Position numbers and translations under genes: made by a program. The notes under the pieces are model-generated. The model made no database searches, was not told where the DNA came from, and saw only the letters and a list, made by a program, of their open reading frames with translations. Positions 27,237 to 37,343 of a stretch of DNA of 64,000 nt are shown here, in pieces (the first letter of the stretch is position 1; each line of letters starts with the position of its first letter). The DNA comes from Snodgrassella gandavensis. GTDB taxonomy: Bacteria > Pseudomonadota > Gammaproteobacteria > Burkholderiales > Neisseriaceae. The stretch lies in assembly GCF_914768025.1 (NCBI RefSeq), contig NZ_CAJZCE010000006.1, positions 55,957 to 119,956 on the forward strand, given 5' to 3'.

Positions 27237-27701
27237 TCAGGCATTGCCTGCATTGGCCTGTTCGGCCTGATACATGGCTTCGAAGTTGATCGGAGCCAGC
27301 ATTACTGGCGGGAAACCAGAGCGGGTAATGGTATTGGATACGGTTTCGCGGGCGTATGGGAACAGAATGTTCGGTGCGGCCACGGCCAGCAATATTTCCA
27401 CATCATCTTCAGCAATATTGGCGATGCGGAAAATACCGCTTTGTGCCACTTCGTTCAAAAACAGAACACGTTCTTCGGTCATTTTGGCGGTAACGGTTAC
27501 GGTAACGGTTACGTTATAAAATTCGTCTTCCAGTTTTTCAGCAGCAGTAGCTACGCGCATTTCGATTTGTGGTTCGCCGCTTTCTAAAAAGATTTGTGGT
27601 GCATGTGGTACTTCCAGTGACAAATCTTTCAGGTAAATTTTTTCAATGCTGAATACCGGTTGTTGTGTAGTTTGTTCTGGTGTTTCTTCTTTTTTGCTCA
27701 T
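27237..27701 (-). CDS. secB: Protein-export chaperone SecB
   Basis: SecB is a tetrameric cytosolic chaperone that keeps secretory proteins unfolded and delivers them to SecA. At 154 residues it is family length. It contains [51 protein letters not shown] and [22 protein letters not shown]. An acidic start ([10 protein letters not shown]) is typical. A local VTVTVTVTA run reflects GTAACGGTTACG repeats in the DNA. It follows grxC by 87 bases on the same strand, the conserved grxC-secB pairing. Confidence 0.97.
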   Translation of the reverse strand: MSKKEETPEQTTQQPVFSIEKIYLKDLSLEVPHAPQIFLESGEPQIEMRVATAAEKLEDEFYNVTVTVTVTAKMTEERVLFLNEVAQSGIFRIANIAEDDVEILLAVAAPNILFPYARETVSNTITRSGFPPVMLAPINFEAMYQAEQANAGNA

Positions 27702-27788
27702 GCTTTTTCTTTCAACAAAGGGATAAAAGTTAATGTTGCAGATTCATCCTACTGCGCAGGATGAAGGAGAAAAGGGGATAGTACGTGC

Positions 27789-28046
27789 TTAGCCTGCCAG
27801 CAGAGTGTCTAGTTTACCTGCTTGATTCAAAGCATTCAAATCGTCAAAGCCACCAACGTGTACTTCACCAATATAAATCTGCGGTACAGTGCGACGGCCA
27901 GTGCGCTGCATCATCTGTTCACGGATTTGTGGGTCGGTATCAATGCGGACTTCATTAATATCGGTTACGCCTTTCTGTTTGAGTAATGCTTTGGCCATCT
28001 GGCAATAAGGGCATACACCCGTGGTATACATGGTAATCGGTTGCAT
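27789..28046 (-). CDS. grxC: Glutaredoxin 3
   Basis: This 85-residue thiol-disulfide oxidoreductase reduces protein disulfides with glutathione. The thioredoxin-fold active site is TGVCPYCQMAKALL (CPYC). TVPQIYIGEVHVGGFDDL supplies the cis-proline and glutathione-binding loop. The start is the ATG at 28044-28046, preceded by CGAGGAAAG; a 59-codon upstream extension is not family-like. It is divergent from ftsE and leads into secB. Confidence 0.96.
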   Translation of the reverse strand: MQPITMYTTGVCPYCQMAKALLKQKGVTDINEVRIDTDPQIREQMMQRTGRRTVPQIYIGEVHVGGFDDLNALNQAGKLDTLLAG

Positions 28047-28192
28047 TGTACTTTCCTCGTTTGCGTACGGATACTGATTAATTAATAGAGTAGCATACCG
28101 CGAACTGGCGATACTGAACAGGTACAGGCTTTCTTTGGCTGTATGCTGCGGTATAATTGGCCAATATTCATATAACAAACGGACATATACAG

Positions 28193-28846
28193 ATGATTCG
28201 TTTTGAGCAGGTTTCGAAAACATATCCGGGCGGTTTTACCGCACTGAAAAACCTCAGTTTTTCTATCAACAAAGGTGAGATGATTTTTATTGCCGGCCAT
28301 TCTGGTGCAGGCAAATCAACCATTCTTAAACTGATTAGCGGTATTGTTAAACCAACCAAGGGTAAAGTGTGGCTGAATAATCAGGATTTAGGGCGCCTGA
28401 ATGACAACCAACTCGGCTATTTGCGCCAGCATATCGGTATTGTGTTTCAGGACCATAAATTGCTGTTTGACCGCAATGTGTTACAAAATGTGATGTTACC
28501 GCTGCGTATTACCGGTTATGAGCGCAAACAGGCAGAGCGCCGGGCTCGGGTGGCCATTGAGAAAGTTGGATTGGGCGGGCGTGAGCTGGCTGATCCGATT
28601 ACCCTGTCTGGTGGTGAGCAGCAGCGCTTGTGTATTGCCCGTGCAATTGTACACCAGCCCAGCTTACTGATTGCTGATGAACCATCGGCTAATCTGGACA
28701 GAGCCTATGCACTGGATATCATGGAACTGTTCAAAACATTTCATGAAGCAGGCACCACGGTAATGGTGGCCGCACATGATGAAACATTAATGGCTGATTA
28801 TGGGCACCGTATCATCCGCTTGCAGGAAGGCAGGTTATACGCATGA
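28193..28846 (+). CDS. ftsE: Cell division ATP-binding protein FtsE
   Basis: FtsE is the cytoplasmic ATPase of the FtsEX complex, which activates septal peptidoglycan hydrolases during division. It has 217 residues from ATG 28193 (MIRFEQVSKTYPGG). Visible are the Walker A motif GHSGAGKST, the signature LSGGEQQRLCIARAI, Walker B LLIADEPSANLD and the switch His in VAAHDETLM. The 12-codon upstream extension is not family-like. Its stop overlaps ftsX by 4 bases, giving tight coupling. A TATAAT at 28152-28157 is a probable -10 box. Confidence 0.96.
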   Translation: MIRFEQVSKTYPGGFTALKNLSFSINKGEMIFIAGHSGAGKSTILKLISGIVKPTKGKVWLNNQDLGRLNDNQLGYLRQHIGIVFQDHKLLFDRNVLQNVMLPLRITGYERKQAERRARVAIEKVGLGGRELADPITLSGGEQQRLCIARAIVHQPSLLIADEPSANLDRAYALDIMELFKTFHEAGTTVMVAAHDETLMADYGHRIIRLQEGRLYA

Positions 28847-29754
28847 ATCAGTTTATTTCACTACATAAAGAGGCAGGTTGTAAAGCACTGCGCCAGTTGC
28901 TGCGCCAGCCGGTTGCAACCTTGCTGGTGTTACTCATGCTGGCAATTGCCATGACTTTACCATTGGCTTTATATCTCGGGGTGCAGAGTGGGCAGAAGGT
29001 ACTGGGACAGATGGATGAGGTGCCTACCATGACCCTGTATATGCAGATTGATGCCAAGGCCAGCGACAATCAGGCTGTTGAAAAAGCCTTGCGTGGCAAT
29101 AAGCTGCTAGAAAAAGTGGTGTTTGTAAGTAAACAGCAGGGGCTAGAAGAGTTACAGCGCAGTATGGGTAATCAGGACCTGATTTCAATGCTTGACAGCA
29201 ATCCTTTGCCGGACGCATTTACCGTTACTCCACAAGTGGATACACCAGAGGAGCTGGCCGCATTACAGACTCAGCTCGCACAGCTACCAATGGTAGAAAG
29301 TGTGAAAATGGACACTGAATGGATGCAAACCCTGTATCAGATTAATCAGTTTGTCCATCACCTGTTGTGGTTTCTGGCCATTACACTGGGGCTGGCGTTT
29401 GCTCTGGTGGCCTATAACACCATTCGCTTGCAGATTCTCAGCCACCGTGAAGAAATCGAAATCACCAAGCTGTTAGGAGCACCGGCATCTTTTATCCGTC
29501 GGCCATTCTTGTATCTGGCTATCTGGCAAAGCCTCCTGGCTACGGCCATCAGTATTGGATTGTGTTACTGGCTCAACTATCAGACTCAGCCCTTACTCAG
29601 TGCTATTTTGCAGCCATATGGGGTGCATGTTGTCTGGCGTTTTTTCAATCTCTGGGAAGTGCTGGCCATTTTGCTGGTGGTTTGTGGATTGGGTATGTTA
29701 GGTGCATGGCTGGCCACTCGCCAGCATTTACTCAGCTTTAAATCCGTACGATAA
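28843..29754 (+). CDS. ftsX: Cell division protein FtsX
   Basis: FtsX is the membrane half of FtsEX. It has 303 residues with a cytoplasmic N-terminus, a first helix (TLLVLLMLAIAMTLPLALYL) and a large periplasmic loop (about residues 50-165) that contacts division amidase activators. Three more helices follow. The ITKLLGAPASFIRRPF segment between helices 2 and 3 is the coupling region facing FtsE. It overlaps ftsE at its start, and its stop codon runs directly into a terminator. Confidence 0.95.
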   Translation: MNQFISLHKEAGCKALRQLLRQPVATLLVLLMLAIAMTLPLALYLGVQSGQKVLGQMDEVPTMTLYMQIDAKASDNQAVEKALRGNKLLEKVVFVSKQQGLEELQRSMGNQDLISMLDSNPLPDAFTVTPQVDTPEELAALQTQLAQLPMVESVKMDTEWMQTLYQINQFVHHLLWFLAITLGLAFALVAYNTIRLQILSHREEIEITKLLGAPASFIRRPFLYLAIWQSLLATAISIGLCYWLNYQTQPLLSAILQPYGVHVVWRFFNLWEVLAILLVVCGLGMLGAWLATRQHLLSFKSVR

Positions 29755-29785
29755 AAATATCCCCGCAGGCAGCGGGGATATTTTT
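29753..29785. terminator. Terminator after ftsEX, shared with aroG
   Basis: A perfect 14-bp stem pairs AAAAATATCCCCGC (29753-29766) with GCGGGGATATTTTT (29772-29785) around a 5-base loop. It begins at the ftsX stop codon. A/T tracts on both arms make it bidirectional for convergent aroG. Confidence 0.9.
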
Positions 29786-29846
29786 GAGTAAGACTATATC
29801 AGCAAAAAAAATCGGCTTTTGCACACTCTCCGGTATCGATACTAAA

Positions 29847-30902
29847 TTATTTTTGCTGACGCACCTGTGCAGCCTGTGCCAGTAAGGCAAGCATGCTTTC
29901 TGTTTCCTCCCAGCCAATGCAGGCATCGGTGATACTCTGGCCATAATTTTCCGGCTTGTCCTGTCTTCCGGCCATCAGGTTGCTTTCTACCATCACCCCC
30001 ATAATGTGCTGCTCACCGGCCTGAATCTGGGCGGCAATATCCTGTGCCACTTCCATTTGCCGGCGGTAATCCTTGCAGCTATTGGCATGGCTGCAATCAA
30101 TCATCAAGTTAGCTGTTACCTGATGTTTGTTCAGTTCATTCACTGCTGCCTGCACATATTCATGGCTATAATTGGGTGTTTTCCCGCCACGCAGGATGAT
30201 GTGACAATCCGGATTGCCACTGGTGCGCACAATGGCTGAATGGCCTGCTTTGGTCACGGAAAGGAAATGATGTGGATGGCTGGAAGCGCCAATGGCATCA
30301 ATGGCAATTTTCAGATTGCCATCTGTGCCGTTTTTAAAGCCTACCGGACAGCTTAGACCAGAAGCCAGCTCGCGGTGTACCTGACTTTCCGTGGTGCGAG
30401 CACCGATTGCGCCCCAGGAAATCAGGTCGGCAAAATACTGCGGAGTAATCATGTCCAGAAATTCGGTAGCTGCCGGCATGCCCATGTTGTTCAGTTCTAG
30501 CAACAGTTTGCGAGCCAGACGCAGGCCATAGTTAATATCGTAGGAACCATCGATACGCGGATCATTGATAAAACCTTTCCAGCCTACGGTGGTACGCGGT
30601 TTTTCAAAATAAACCCGCATCACAATTAATAATTCTTTAGCATATTTTTTGCGTAACACATTCAGCCGTTGTGCATATTCCAGTGCGGCTGCTGGATCAT
30701 GGATAGAGCAAGGGCCGATAATGACCAGTAAACGCTTGTCCTTGCCATGCACCAGCGCAGCAATTTCGTCGCGTGTATTATGTACTACTTCAGAAGCTTG
30801 TTCCGTGATGGGCAATTCATATAAATGGGCAATAGGTGGCAACAGTTCTTTAATTTCTTTAATTCTAACGTCATCTATTGGGCGAGATGCAACCTGATTC
30901 AT
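29847..30902 (-). CDS. aroG: 3-deoxy-7-phosphoheptulonate (DAHP) synthase, class I
   Basis: This enzyme condenses phosphoenolpyruvate and erythrose-4-phosphate, the first step of the shikimate pathway to aromatic amino acids. It has 351 residues of the AroFGH type. Markers are LLVIIGPCSIHDPAAALEYA, MRVYFEKPRTTVGWKG, GARTTESQVHRELASGLSCP, GFKNGTDGNLKIAIDAI and the metal/substrate region LMIDCSHANSCKDYRRQ. Which aromatic amino acid inhibits it cannot be told safely. It stands alone, convergent with ftsX. Confidence 0.96.
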   Translation of the reverse strand: MNQVASRPIDDVRIKEIKELLPPIAHLYELPITEQASEVVHNTRDEIAALVHGKDKRLLVIIGPCSIHDPAAALEYAQRLNVLRKKYAKELLIVMRVYFEKPRTTVGWKGFINDPRIDGSYDINYGLRLARKLLLELNNMGMPAATEFLDMITPQYFADLISWGAIGARTTESQVHRELASGLSCPVGFKNGTDGNLKIAIDAIGASSHPHHFLSVTKAGHSAIVRTSGNPDCHIILRGGKTPNYSHEYVQAAVNELNKHQVTANLMIDCSHANSCKDYRRQMEVAQDIAAQIQAGEQHIMGVMVESNLMAGRQDKPENYGQSITDACIGWEETESMLALLAQAAQVRQQK

Positions 30903-31138
30903 AATAATTCCTGTTTAACACTATTATTCTAAATTTAAATGATTTACCTATCAGGCTATAATGAATATGCTTAAAAAGCAAGGATTAAACTTTCGCATAG
31001 CTATATTATTGCTCAAATATTAATTTATATGGCAGATAATCATTTTTTATGCCTGATTTGTACATATTATTGGAATAATATATTAATAAAAACCATTTTG
31101 TTGTCTTTGCATAGTAATTAAAACCTTGCAACCGTGAT

Positions 31139-31167
31139 TTTAACCCCAAGTAAATTTCCGGTATAAT
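31139..31167 (+). promoter_or_regulatory. Promoter of queF-yhhQ
   Basis: A perfect -10 box TATAAT (31162-31167) lies 17 bases after a weak -35 TTTAAC (31139-31144). Transcription would begin around 31174, only a few bases before the riboswitch stem, which fits a minimal preQ1 leader. Confidence 0.65.
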
Positions 31168-31176
31168 CGTCCATCC

Positions 31177-31211
31177 TGTGGTTCGTAAACCTCCCACATT
31201 AAAAAACTAGG
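31177..31211 (+). promoter_or_regulatory. preQ1-I riboswitch, translational type
   Basis: Stem P1 pairs TGTGG (31177-31181) with CCACA (31194-31198) around the loop TTCGTAAACCTC. An A-rich tail, TTAAAAAACTAGG, follows. CCT in the loop (31190-31192) can pair with AGG (31209-31211), the Shine-Dalgarno of queF, making the H-type pseudoknot. Layout and loop match the preQ1-I aptamer of Thermoanaerobacter tengcongensis as I recall it. Bound preQ1 would hide the ribosome site and shut off queF and the precursor transporter. Confidence 0.85.
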
Positions 31212-31222
31212 AAATCAACTAT

Positions 31223-31693
31223 ATGCGTGCACAAAATGATCTGGGCACGGTGAGCTTACTGGGTAATCAGCATACGGAATACCGTAGTGATTATGCGCCT
31301 GAGCTGCTGGAAGCCTTTGACAACCAACATCCCGATAACGATTATTTCGTTAAATTTATCTGTCCCGAATTCACCAGCCTGTGCCCGAAAACCGGCCAGC
31401 CGGATTTTGCCACCATTTATATCAATTATCTGCCGCGTTTGCGCATGGTGGAAAGTAAATCTTTAAAACTATATTTGTTCAGCTTTCGCAATCATGGTGA
31501 TTTTCATGAAGATTGTGTCAACATTATCATGAAAGACCTGATTGCCCTGATGCAGCCAAAATATATTGAAGTATATGGTGAATTTACGCCGCGTGGCGGT
31601 ATTGCCATCCATCCGTATGCCAATTACGGTGAAGCGGATACGCGCTATAGCGATATGGCCGTACAGCGTTTATTCCAGTTTCAGGTGAAATAA
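31223..31693 (+). CDS. queF: NADPH-dependent 7-cyano-7-deazaguanine (preQ0) reductase
   Basis: QueF reduces the nitrile of preQ0 to the amine of preQ1, the queuosine precursor inserted into tRNA. This is the short unimodular type with 156 residues. The catalytic Cys is in [13 protein letters not shown], and the family motif [20 protein letters not shown] binds NADPH and substrate. [15 protein letters not shown] is also typical. It is preceded by a preQ1 riboswitch and followed by the queuosine precursor transporter gene, so regulation and function agree. Confidence 0.97.
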   Translation: MRAQNDLGTVSLLGNQHTEYRSDYAPELLEAFDNQHPDNDYFVKFICPEFTSLCPKTGQPDFATIYINYLPRLRMVESKSLKLYLFSFRNHGDFHEDCVNIIMKDLIALMQPKYIEVYGEFTPRGGIAIHPYANYGEADTRYSDMAVQRLFQFQVK

Positions 31694-31794
31694 TAGCCGC
31701 ACATTGCATTGCTATACCTTTTGCCAGATTCAGCGCATTGATGTGGTTTGCGCTACCTGATGTGATAGTGGCTGGTTGATTGATAGGAACAAAT

Positions 31795-32454
31795 ATGTAT
31801 GAATTTTCTGCTGCACAGCGCCATAAAGCGTTGCGCTGGCTCAGTTTTTGGCACATGTTGGTGATTGTGGCCAGTAATTATCTGGTACAGTTTCCCTTTA
31901 CCTTGTTCGGTTTGCACAATACCTGGGGAGCTTTTACCTTTCCGTTTATTTTTCTTACTACGGATTTAACTGTACGGATTTTTGGTTCTGGCTTAGCCAG
32001 ACGGATTATTTTCTGGGTAATGCTGCCTTCATTGCTGTTTTCCTATGCCATTTCCGTGCTGTTTCAGGATGGCCACTGGATGGGCTGGGCGGCATTAAGC
32101 CATTTTGATTTATTCGTGGCACGGATTGCACTGGCCAGTTTTGCTGCTTATGTTGTCGGCCAACTGATGGATATTCTGGTATTTAATCGGCTGCGGCAAT
32201 GTCAGCGCTGGTGGCCGGCACCCAGTGCCTCTGCTGTTCTGGGCAGTGCTGTCGATACATTACTGTTTTTTGCCGTGGCGTTTTATCATTCCCCGGATGC
32301 ATTTATGGCAGCCAACTGGTTACAGATTTCCCTGACAGATTATGCTTTTAAAATCAGTGTTGCCGCACTTTTCTTTCTGCCTACTTATGGAATTGTGCTG
32401 CGCTATTTATTGTACCGGCTGACAGCTTTATCCCCGCGTAACGTAAACGGGTAA
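31795..32454 (+). CDS. yhhQ: Queuosine precursor transporter YhhQ
   Basis: This inner-membrane protein of about 219 residues with roughly six helices is of the YhhQ/COG1738 family, which imports preQ0/preQ1. Recognisable parts are LRWLSFWHMLVIVASNYLVQ, GAFTFPFIFLTTDLTVRIFG, ARIALASFAAYVVGQLMDI and SAVLGSAVDTLLFFAVAF. The ATG at 31795 (MYEFSAAQ) follows GATAGGAAC; an in-frame TTG at 31780 is less likely. It lies about 100 bases after queF on the same strand and so shares the riboswitch-controlled transcript. Confidence 0.92.
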   Translation: MYEFSAAQRHKALRWLSFWHMLVIVASNYLVQFPFTLFGLHNTWGAFTFPFIFLTTDLTVRIFGSGLARRIIFWVMLPSLLFSYAISVLFQDGHWMGWAALSHFDLFVARIALASFAAYVVGQLMDILVFNRLRQCQRWWPAPSASAVLGSAVDTLLFFAVAFYHSPDAFMAANWLQISLTDYAFKISVAALFFLPTYGIVLRYLLYRLTALSPRNVNG

Positions 32455-32485
32455 AATTCAGTATCAAACCATGATATGTCATCCT

Positions 32486-32510
32486 TCAGGCCGCTTTAAA
32501 AGTGGCCTGA
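32486..32510 (+). terminator. Possible hairpin after yhhQ
   Basis: TCAGGCC (32486-32492) pairs with GGCCTGA (32504-32510), extended by three inner pairs including one G-T. No T-run follows, so termination may be weak or Rho-assisted. The arms again resemble an uptake-sequence core. Confidence 0.4.
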
Positions 32511-32572
32511 TTGCCATGGCAGCTTCTGTTATAATACGCGCCTATTTTCAAATACCTGGCTAAGAGAACATC

Positions 32573-33677
32573 ATGGAAGCAGAGCGGATTAATCAGTTAA
32601 ACAATATTCTGGATGATATGGCATCCCGCAGTCACGATTTACGGAGGTATCTTTGACTACGCTGGCAAAAAAGACCGTCTGGAAGAAGTAATTGGTTTGT
32701 CAGAAGACCCAGAGTTGTGGAACGACCCCAAAAAAGCGCAGGAAGTGGGCAAAGAGCGCAAAGTACTCGAAGGCATTGTACTGACGCTGGATCACCTGCA
32801 TAGTGGTATCGAAGATAATCGCATGCTGCTGCAAATGGCCGTAGAAGAAAATGATGCCGACGCCTTTGCTGCGGTACAGGCAGATATTACTGCCTTGCAA
32901 GAAGAAGTGGCACAGCTAGAATTTAAACGCATGTTTAATCAGCCGGCCGATGTCAACAACTGCTTTATTGATATTGTTGCCGGTGCCGGTGGCACAGAGG
33001 CAGAAGACTGGGCAGGCATGTTACTGCGCATGTATGTGCGCTATGGCGAACGCAAAGGCTTTAAGGTAGAAATCCTCGAAGAAGACGAGGGTGAAATTGC
33101 CGGCGTCAACCGGGCTACCATCAAGCTGGATGGTGAGTATGCCTATGGATTGTTGCGTACTGAAACTGGTATCCATCGTCTGGTACGCTATTCACCTTTT
33201 GATTCCAATAACAAACGGCATACTTCGTTTGCTTCAGTATTTGTGTATCCCGAGGTGGACGATAGTTTTGAAGTTGAAATCAATCCGGCAGATTTACGCG
33301 TAGATACATACCGTGCATCTGGTGCCGGCGGACAGCACATTAACAAAACCGATTCAGCCGTGCGCATTACGCACGAACCTACCGGCATTGTGGTACAGTG
33401 CCAGAATGACCGTTCGCAGCATCGCAACCGCGAAGAAGCGATGAATATGCTTAAGGCAAAGTTGTTTGAGTTGGAAATGCGCCGCCGCAATGAAGAAAAA
33501 CAGAATCTCGAGGCCAGTAAGGATGATGTAGGCTGGGGGCACCAGATTCGTTCTTACGTATTTGATTCATCGCGCATCAAAGATTTGCGTACCGGCTACG
33601 AAGTCGGCAATATCAAGGCGGTTATGGATGGCGACCTTGATGGCTTTATCGAAGCCAGCCTGAAACAAGGTGTTTAA
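32573..33677 (+). CDS. prfB: Peptide chain release factor 2, made by programmed +1 frameshift
   Basis: RF2 ends translation at UGA and UAA. The gene is read in two frames. ATG 32573 opens 27 codons ending CTT, then an in-frame TGA (32654-32656). After a +1 slip, GAC at 32655 starts the second part, which runs to 33677, about 367 residues in total. The second frame has the stop-codon-reading SPF ([18 protein letters not shown]) and the catalytic GGQ in [25 protein letters not shown] at 32530-32535 may be its -10 box. Frameshifting lets RF2 limit its own synthesis. Confidence 0.97.
32643..32657 (+). other. prfB programmed +1 frameshift site
   Basis: GGAGGTATCTTTGAC combines an internal Shine-Dalgarno-like GGAGG, the slippery CTT and the in-frame stop TGA followed by C. 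This is essentially the E. coli prfB site, where the peptidyl-tRNA slips one base forward when RF2 is scarce. Confidence 0.95.
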
Positions 33678-33689
33678 ATAAAGGGTCAC

Positions 33690-33723
33690 AAGGCTGCCTG
33701 TTGTATCTGGGCAGCCTTAATTT
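33690..33723 (+). terminator. Terminator after prfB with DUS-like arms
   Basis: A perfect 9-bp stem pairs AAGGCTGCC (33690-33698) with GGCAGCCTT (33710-33718), followed by AATTTTG. The left arm reads AGGCTGCCTG, the first ten bases of the uptake-like 12-mer seen at 20832. Confidence 0.8.
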
Positions 33724-33738
33724 TGTAAGGTACGTTGC

Positions 33739-34551
33739 ATGAACTGCATTGATGTCATCATTCCCTGCTACAACGCAGAAAGCACCCTGACGCGGGCAAT
33801 TAAAAGTGTGCTGGTACAGCCGGAACTGGGTTGCCTGTGGCTGGTTGATGATGCTTCTACTGATAATACTGCCAGCCTGATTCAGCAATGGCAGCAGCGT
33901 TATCCACAGCAGATTCGGGCAGAATTTCTGGCGACTAACCGTGGGGCTGCATTGGCACGTAACTGGGCTGCACTGCTATCTGCCAGCAGCCATATTGCTT
34001 TTCTAGATGCCGATGATGCCTATCAGCCCCATGCGCTACAGGCAGCCAGTGCAGTATTTCGTTTTCGTCCGCAGACTGGTTTGCTGCGTTTGCCGGTAAG
34101 CGGGCACAATATTCCAGAACATTACCGCCAGCATGCGCAGTTTGCTCTGGTCTGGCGTACTTTTGAAATGATTACGGCCACCAATACAGTTTTTAACCGC
34201 GCCTATTTTCTAGCCTGTGGAGGTTTTCCGGCTGATTCGCTGTTCCGACGTCTGGGCGGCGAAGACGGCGCCCTTGGTCTGGCCACAGTAGAAAGCTGTA
34301 TGGTGGCTACTCTCTTTGATGAAGCCGGTATGGCTGATATCGGTGTCGATTTTTATGGCCACGACAGCATGCATGTACGTAAACTGCTGGATGCCATGCT
34401 GTTCGGGCAGAATCGTTCTGATTGTGATGATGCAGCGTTGCAGCAGGCAAATGCCGTTACGCAAATCATAGTGCAACGTTTGCAGAATTTGCGCCAGATA
34501 CTGGATTATCCCAACCCGGGTAAGCAAGCGTTACAGCTTTTTACCGATTAA
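33739..34551 (+). CDS. Family 2 glycosyltransferase
   Basis: This 270-residue GT-A fold enzyme has the nucleotide-sugar-binding start MNCIDVIIPCYNAESTLTRA, LWLVDDASTDNTASLI, TNRGAALARNWA and the metal-binding DXD region FLDADDAYQPHAL. No membrane helix is evident, so it is cytoplasmic or peripheral. Acceptor and sugar are unknown; lipooligosaccharide or capsule-like glycan work is possible. It lies between prfB and purB without partner glycan genes. Confidence 0.88.
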   Translation: MNCIDVIIPCYNAESTLTRAIKSVLVQPELGCLWLVDDASTDNTASLIQQWQQRYPQQIRAEFLATNRGAALARNWAALLSASSHIAFLDADDAYQPHALQAASAVFRFRPQTGLLRLPVSGHNIPEHYRQHAQFALVWRTFEMITATNTVFNRAYFLACGGFPADSLFRRLGGEDGALGLATVESCMVATLFDEAGMADIGVDFYGHDSMHVRKLLDAMLFGQNRSDCDDAALQQANAVTQIIVQRLQNLRQILDYPNPGKQALQLFTD

Positions 34552-34582
34552 CCGCCTCACACTGTGTGAAATAGTTAACTGA

Positions 34583-35989
<1,407 letters not shown>

Positions 35990-36002
35990 ATCTTTTTCAG
36001 AC

Positions 36003-36034
36003 ATAACGGTGGGCACTGCCCACCGTTATTGTTT
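36003..36034 (+). terminator. Terminator after purB
   Basis: A perfect 12-bp stem pairs ATAACGGTGGGC (36003-36014) with GCCCACCGTTAT (36018-36029) around a 3-base loop, followed by TGTTTAT. The hairpin is very stable. Confidence 0.88.
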
Positions 36035-36159
36035 ATCTGAATACTAGAGAAACTTCCTAGCCACGACTAAAACAGCAGCACAATTAAATACCGAACCACT
36101 GTTACTGGCATTGATTTTGTCCAGTTGTGGATAACTTGGCAGAAGTTAATTGGCGCTTA

Positions 36160-36547
36160 TCATTTATGTGGATAGTTTGCCAGCTCAATTAAATTATTAT
36201 CCGGGTCACGAATATAAAGCGAAGTGATTTTTCCACAGGCACCGGTTCTGGTGCTTGGTTCTAGTTCCAGTGGAATATTATGCTGGTGCAGGATGGCCAT
36301 TACATCATCCAGCGTTTCTTCGACCATAAAACACAAATCGGCTGAGCCCGGGGTAGGATATTATGCTTTTGGCTCAAATTCATGTCCTAGCTGGTGTAAA
36401 TTAATTTTCATCTGACCAAAATGCAGCGCAGTGCGGTTATCAGCGAAGGTACTTATCTGCATATCAAGTACATTGGCATAAAAAAGCGCACGACGCCTGA
36501 ATATCTTTAACGGTTAATACCAGATGATCCAGTGCTTTAATCTGCAT
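36160..36547 (-). pseudogene. Broken VOC/glyoxalase-family gene
   Basis: Read from ATG 36547 with a good ribosome site (AAAGGAG), the frame gives MQIKALDHLVLTVKDIQASC, typical of VOC (glyoxalase/bleomycin resistance) proteins. An extra base in the A-run 36480-36485 then shifts the frame to an early stop. In the shifted frame the homology continues (ANVLDMQIS, ALHFGQMKINLHQLGHEFE) until a nonsense TAA at 36361-36363. It then resumes as YPTPGSADLCFMVEETLDD and SLYIRDPDNNLIELANYP. With two independent lesions, it is probably a non-functional remnant of a protein of about 128 residues. Confidence 0.85.
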
Positions 36548-37298
36548 AAGCTGCTCCTTTACCATGAAATGTATTGGATTTTAGCCTCAGTATAAATCTG
36601 ATCTGCCTGATATAGATATGGATTTTTATGCTACAGATTTAGGAAATAAGCTCGTTAGCACTATTAGTTGTAGTCAATTGGTATGGCTGGCTCATAAACC
36701 TACAATTTATCTATGAGTGAACTAACACAATTATTTTGCTTAACGATTAGTAACAGACAATTAAATATCCTTAGAACCAGTGTTAACGTTTGTGCTCAAA
36801 AAATAGCCAATAAAAAGCGCTATGCAATTTTATCTGAAATAAAATCTGTGCAGTCTGTGCAAATGTAGCGCTTGATAAGAGCTGGTATCGATACGCCAAA
36901 ATAGAAAGCTGCATGGCAGAGGTACTAGAAATGATACAGTCAATTGGGTAGCAGGGATTATTAAAATGGTTATCCCTTTTATGTGGCATAAATACGTTGT
37001 CGCTAAGATAATATATCAGACAAAATACATTATATAGTCATATATAATAGCAATTATATTCAATTGCCATTACATAATGTTTATCTGTTAATAATTGAAT
37101 TTTCAAAATATTTACAATTAAATATTTTTATAGCATAAATATCTTAGCAGCTTACTTATGGTAAGCAGTATCTGTCAGTCAGTATCAGGAAGATTTATAT
37201 TTTAATTATCAATGTATATAGCAAATTATATGATAACTGCTCAATAACGCTACTTAGCTCATTTGGAATAAAACGATTACGCAAACGGTAGATATAAA
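36548..37298. other. AT-rich spacer without recognisable genes
   Basis: About 750 bases are strongly AT-rich with stops in all frames. The only frame of note, 36783-36989 (minus, 68 codons), has no recognisable feature. The region adjoins a decaying gene and may itself be eroded coding DNA. Unlike the left-end spacers, I see no exact DnaA box in it. Confidence 0.5.
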
Positions 37299-37329
37299 AA
37301 TGCCAATGCTTTTAAAAAGCATTGGCATT
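37299..37329 (-). terminator. Terminator of the hisG-hisD operon
   Basis: On the minus strand AATGCCAATGC pairs with GCATTGGCATT, with the TTTT/AAAAA stretch closing the loop, followed by TTTTTATATC. The hairpin lies 15 bases after the hisD stop. Confidence 0.88.
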
Positions 37330-37343
37330 AGCAATTAAATTTT

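Noticed and set aside
27490..27515. Short GTAACGGTTACG repeats in secB as a phase-variation tract
   Set aside because: They encode an in-frame VTVTVTVT beta strand; the unit length and copy number do not suggest slippage switching.
36783..36989. 68-codon minus-strand frame in the spacer before hisD
   Set aside because: No features beyond chance length; surrounding DNA is eroded and AT-rich.
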